This document shows positions 58,233-60,854 of a stretch of DNA of 60,854 bases, in pieces (position 1 is the stretch's first letter; the number at the start of each line of letters is the position of its first letter). The notes below the pieces were generated by a model. The model saw only the letters and a program-made list of their open reading frames with translations. It did not search any database and was not told the DNA's origin. The stretch covers positions 157,970 to 218,823 of the forward strand of contig NZ_LWDV01000009.1 in assembly GCF_001693735.1 (NCBI RefSeq). The letters run 5' to 3'. The translations under genes were made by a program, and so were the position numbers. Origin of the DNA: Orenia metallireducens. Lineage in GTDB: Bacteria > Bacillota > Halanaerobiia > Halobacteroidales > Halobacteroidaceae.

Positions 58233-59746
58233 TGGCTAAGACGATTATGTTTCAAGGTACAGGATCTCATGTGGGTAAGAGTGTTTTAACCTCTGCTTTA
58301 TGTAGAATCCTAGTAGAGGATGGCTATCAGGTTGCCCCTTTCAAATCTCAAAATATGGCTTTAAACTCTTATGTCACCAAAGCTGGTGGGGAGATTGGGC
58401 GGGCTCAAGCAGTACAGGCTGAAGCAGCAAAGGTAGAAGCAACAGTAGATATGAATCCTATTTTATTAAAGCCTACAGAGGATATTACCTCCCAAGTGAT
58501 TATCCATGGTAGAGTAGTTAAGAATATGACTGCACAGGAATATTTTAATGACAATTTATTTGGATTAACAGCAATTAAAGAGTCTTTAAGTAGGCTTAAA
58601 GAAGAGTATCAGATAATTGTGATAGAAGGGGCAGGTAGTCCTGCAGAGGTAAATTTGAGGGACTTTGATTTAGTCAATATGAGAGTGGCTAAACTGGCAA
58701 CTGCCCCTGTTATCTTGGTAGCAGATATTGACCCTGGGGGAGTATTTGCCAGTATTATCGGAACCTTTGAGTTATTAAATGAGGAAGAGAGAAGTAGGAT
58801 TAAAGGGATTATTATCAATAAGTTCCGTGGTGAAGTTAAGAGGCTAAAGAAGGGGATAGATTATCTAGAGAAGGAGACTGGGGTGCCAGTCTTGGGGGTA
58901 ATTCCTTATTTTAAAGGTTTTAAAATTCCAGAAGAGGATGCTATTCCAAACTATATTCAAGGTAGTAAGGATTATCAGCTAGAGATTGGAATAATTAGTT
59001 TGCCCCATATTTCTAACTTTACAGACTTTGATAGCTTAGTCCAAGAGCCTGGGGTTAGAGTTCGCTATCTTAAATCAGATAATAAGCTAGAAGGGTTAGA
59101 TGCAATTATTTTGCCTGGGACTAAGAATACCCTTGAGGATTTGGAGTACCTTTATCAGAGTAAGGTTGCAGAAGAGGTTATTAAAAGAGCTAGAGCAGGA
59201 ACTATGGTGATTGGAATCTGTGGTGGTTATCAGATGTTAGGGAAGAGCATCTATGACCCTTTTCAGGTAGAATCCAAGAAAGAAAATATTGATGGTCTAG
59301 GGCTACTAGATGTGATAACTACCTTAGAGCAGCAGAAGACTACAAGCCAAGTTAAGGCTAAATTGCTTTTTAAGGATATCTTCAGTGAGGAATATGAAGG
59401 GGTATTAGAGGGGTATGAGATACATATGGGTCAGAGTAAATTGGGTGCAGAAAGCAGTCCTTTGTTAGAGATAATTAATCAGTCTGGAAAAGAAAGCTCT
59501 ATCATAGATGGTGCTTACAATCAAAGAGGAAATGTCTGGGGAACCTATCTCCATGGTATCTTTGATAATGACCACTTTAGAAGAAGTTTTATTAATAAAT
59601 TAAGAGCCAATAAAGGCTTAGCCCCTATCAAATCCACGCCTTTTAATGTTAGAGCTGAGAGGGAGCAGGTTTATGATAAATTAGCTCAACTAGTTAGAGA
59701 GAATCTAGATATGCAGAAGCTATATCAGATTATGGGAGTGGAGTAA
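58232..59746 (+). CDS. cbiP: Cobyric acid synthase, copy 2
   Basis: 504 aa, collinear with copy 1 and clearly paralogous. P-loop QGTGSHVGKSVLTSALCRIL, the canonical FKSQNMALNS, glutaminase Cys in VIGICGGYQMLGKS and His in GTYLHGIFDN. It deviates in the other conserved site: VADIDPGGVFAS, with Pro where the family has Arg (DIDRGG). The segment after the P-loop domain (GRVVKNMTAQEYF) is closer to ordinary CbiP than copy 1 is. cbiB follows after 2 bp. Confidence 0.93.
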   Translation: MAKTIMFQGTGSHVGKSVLTSALCRILVEDGYQVAPFKSQNMALNSYVTKAGGEIGRAQAVQAEAAKVEATVDMNPILLKPTEDITSQVIIHGRVVKNMTAQEYFNDNLFGLTAIKESLSRLKEEYQIIVIEGAGSPAEVNLRDFDLVNMRVAKLATAPVILVADIDPGGVFASIIGTFELLNEEERSRIKGIIINKFRGEVKRLKKGIDYLEKETGVPVLGVIPYFKGFKIPEEDAIPNYIQGSKDYQLEIGIISLPHISNFTDFDSLVQEPGVRVRYLKSDNKLEGLDAIILPGTKNTLEDLEYLYQSKVAEEVIKRARAGTMVIGICGGYQMLGKSIYDPFQVESKKENIDGLGLLDVITTLEQQKTTSQVKAKLLFKDIFSEEYEGVLEGYEIHMGQSKLGAESSPLLEIINQSGKESSIIDGAYNQRGNVWGTYLHGIFDNDHFRRSFINKLRANKGLAPIKSTPFNVRAEREQVYDKLAQLVRENLDMQKLYQIMGVE

Positions 59747-59748
59747 CT

Positions 59749-60723
59749 ATGACAGAAGAGTTGATATTACTTATAGCAGTAATAATAGATTTAATAATCG
59801 GTGACCCAGACTTCTATCCGCATCCAGTAATCATTATAGGAAAGGCTATTACCTTCTTAGAAAAAATCTTTAGAAAGTTAGTTAGAAGTAAAAGTGGTGA
59901 GAGAATAGCTGGTCTGATTTTAGCAGTTTTAATAATTATTTTAACTTTTATGATATCTAAAGCAATCATCTATTATTCATATGAAATCAATTATTATTTA
60001 GGATTAGTGATCAACATCTGGTTGTTATCAACTACTATTGCTATTAAAGGCTTGGTGCAAGCTGGACTTAGAGTCTATCATGGATTATTAGCAGGAAATT
60101 TAGACTTGGCACGAAAGCAGTTGGGATGGATTGTAGGCAGAGATACCGATAATTTAGTAGAGGGGGAAATAGTTAGAGGTACTATTGAAACCCTTGCTGA
60201 GAATACCAGTGATGGGGTAATAGCCCCTATCTTTTATGGAATGCTCGGTGGCTTTCCTTTGGCTATGACCTATAAGGCGATTAATACCCTTGACTCGATG
60301 CTAGGCTATAAGAATGAGAAGTATCGTTATTTTGGTTGGGCAGCAGCTAGGATAGATGACTTAGCCAATTGGATTCCAGCTAGGATAACGGCTTGCTTAT
60401 ATATATTAGCTGCTTTAATTAGAGGTAAGGATTGGAGAAGTGCTGTTAGGATTATTGTAAGAGATGCTAAGAAGCACCCTAGTCCCAATGCTGGATATCC
60501 CGAAGCGGCTATAGCAGGGAACTTGAATATCCGTTTAGGTGGGTTGAATTATTATCAAGGAGAAGAGAGTTTTAGAGCTTATTTAGGTGATGCCAAGCAA
60601 GAGTTTGATAAAGAGCAGATTAAAGAGACAATCGGTTTGATGTATTGGAATGTGGGATTGTTTTTATTAATTTATTATTTGATTAATTTTGGTTCTTCCA
60701 CGACTTTTGTGAAAATAATTTAA
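59749..60723 (+). CDS. cbiB: Adenosylcobinamide-phosphate synthase
   Basis: 324 aa integral membrane protein (CbiB/CobD), joining the aminopropanol linker to cobyric acid. Motifs: DLIIGDPDFYPHPVIIIGK at the start, the conserved GRDTDNLVEGEIVRGTIETL followed by AENTSDGVIAPIFYG, YKAINTLDSMLGYKNEKY, and HPSPNAGYPEAAIAG. About four to five membrane helices. Last gene in the window; cobS and cobT are not seen here and may lie beyond the edge. Confidence 0.96.
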   Translation: MTEELILLIAVIIDLIIGDPDFYPHPVIIIGKAITFLEKIFRKLVRSKSGERIAGLILAVLIIILTFMISKAIIYYSYEINYYLGLVINIWLLSTTIAIKGLVQAGLRVYHGLLAGNLDLARKQLGWIVGRDTDNLVEGEIVRGTIETLAENTSDGVIAPIFYGMLGGFPLAMTYKAINTLDSMLGYKNEKYRYFGWAAARIDDLANWIPARITACLYILAALIRGKDWRSAVRIIVRDAKKHPSPNAGYPEAAIAGNLNIRLGGLNYYQGEESFRAYLGDAKQEFDKEQIKETIGLMYWNVGLFLLIYYLINFGSSTTFVKII

Positions 60724-60740
60724 AATCAAAAGAATTATTA

Positions 60741-60836
60741 GACGCAGATTTACGCAGACAAAAGCGGACTAAAAAATAAGAAATGAAATAATAAAAGGTT
60801 TTAAATCAGATCTTAGTCAGATTTTAGTCTGCGTCA
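60741..60836. repeat. 'GACGCAGATTTACGCAGA' two-armed repeat
   Basis: GACGCAGATTTACGCAGACA at the left and, inverted, CAGATTTTAGTCTGCGTC at the right: the same two-armed plan as the CCACGGATT repeats but with a different arm sequence. It follows cbiB directly. Confidence 0.65.
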
Positions 60837-60854
60837 AAAAAGATTTTGATTTAT

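Noticed and set aside
308-60723. tRNA or rRNA genes
   Set aside because: I looked for cloverleaf cores and GGTTCGAATCC-like arms in the intergenic gaps and saw none.

Overview
The window reads as chromosome of a low-GC, strictly or mostly anaerobic, probably endospore-forming Firmicute. Halanaerobiales or a near relative is my inference, not proven. The grounds are strong AT bias, AGGAGG-type ribosome binding sites with frequent TTG/GTG starts, a rubredoxin, an oxygen-independent (cbi-type) cobalamin pathway, CwlD and DUF3189 genes typical of spore formers, a CBO0543-family membrane protein, and SAM-I, c-di-GMP-I and cobalamin riboswitches.

Layout. 1-164: the left edge cuts through a leftward gene, possibly a transposase, backed by two hairpins. 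0.3-10.6 kb: signalling and housekeeping, with an HD-GYP c-di-GMP phosphodiesterase, acylphosphatase, a decayed methyltransferase, GNAT, CorA, rubredoxin, DUF1232, a Nudix hydrolase, a GGDEF diguanylate cyclase, a YfcE-like phosphoesterase and a flavodoxin. 10.8-18.7 kb: a secreted seven-repeat protein, a Na+/H+ antiporter-family carrier, a 1-Cys peroxiredoxin, DeoD, two small membrane proteins and a SIMPL protein. 19.1-22.2 kb: a sulfane-sulfur module (CoA-disulfide reductase-rhodanese fusion, NapH-like Fe-S membrane protein, stand-alone rhodanese). 22.2-28.6 kb: L,D-transpeptidase, M19 dipeptidase, GH13 enzyme and UbiA prenyltransferase. 28.7-33.1 kb (minus strand): a methionine operon under a SAM-I riboswitch, encoding a separate MetH reactivation-domain protein, a MetH without that domain, and an MTHFR-like protein. 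33.2-38.7 kb: a c-di-GMP-I riboswitch cut off from its gene, a PAS histidine kinase, an MFS pseudogene and an M29 aminopeptidase. 39-41.3 kb: CwlD, DUF3189, FxsA. 42-45.6 kb: a cAMP module (CHASE2 adenylate cyclase, FecR-domain protein, Crp-type regulator) and a cupin. 45.7-60.7 kb: a cobalamin locus opened by a promoter and B12 riboswitch, then wreckage of a cbiM/cbiO cobalt transporter, then cbiX, C, D, E, T, L, F, G, H, J, cobU, two tandem cbiP copies and cbiB.

The most unusual structure is not a gene. A family of short modular insertions shares imperfect terminal inverted repeats around GATATTGCGACACTTT / AAAGTGTCGCAATATC but carries unrelated palindromic or GC-richer cores. Seven paired examples (one diverged), a diverged eighth and at least one solo end lie in intergenic spaces, including between genes of the cobalamin operon. 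Other points worth checking: tandem cobyric acid synthases that each lost a different conserved residue; a riboswitch-controlled cobalt transporter reduced to a cbiM-cbiO relic; a likely ATT/ATC start codon for the MetH reactivation protein; and a 106-nt cbiG/cbiH overlap.

All calls come from reading the sequence and recalling family motifs; no database search was run.
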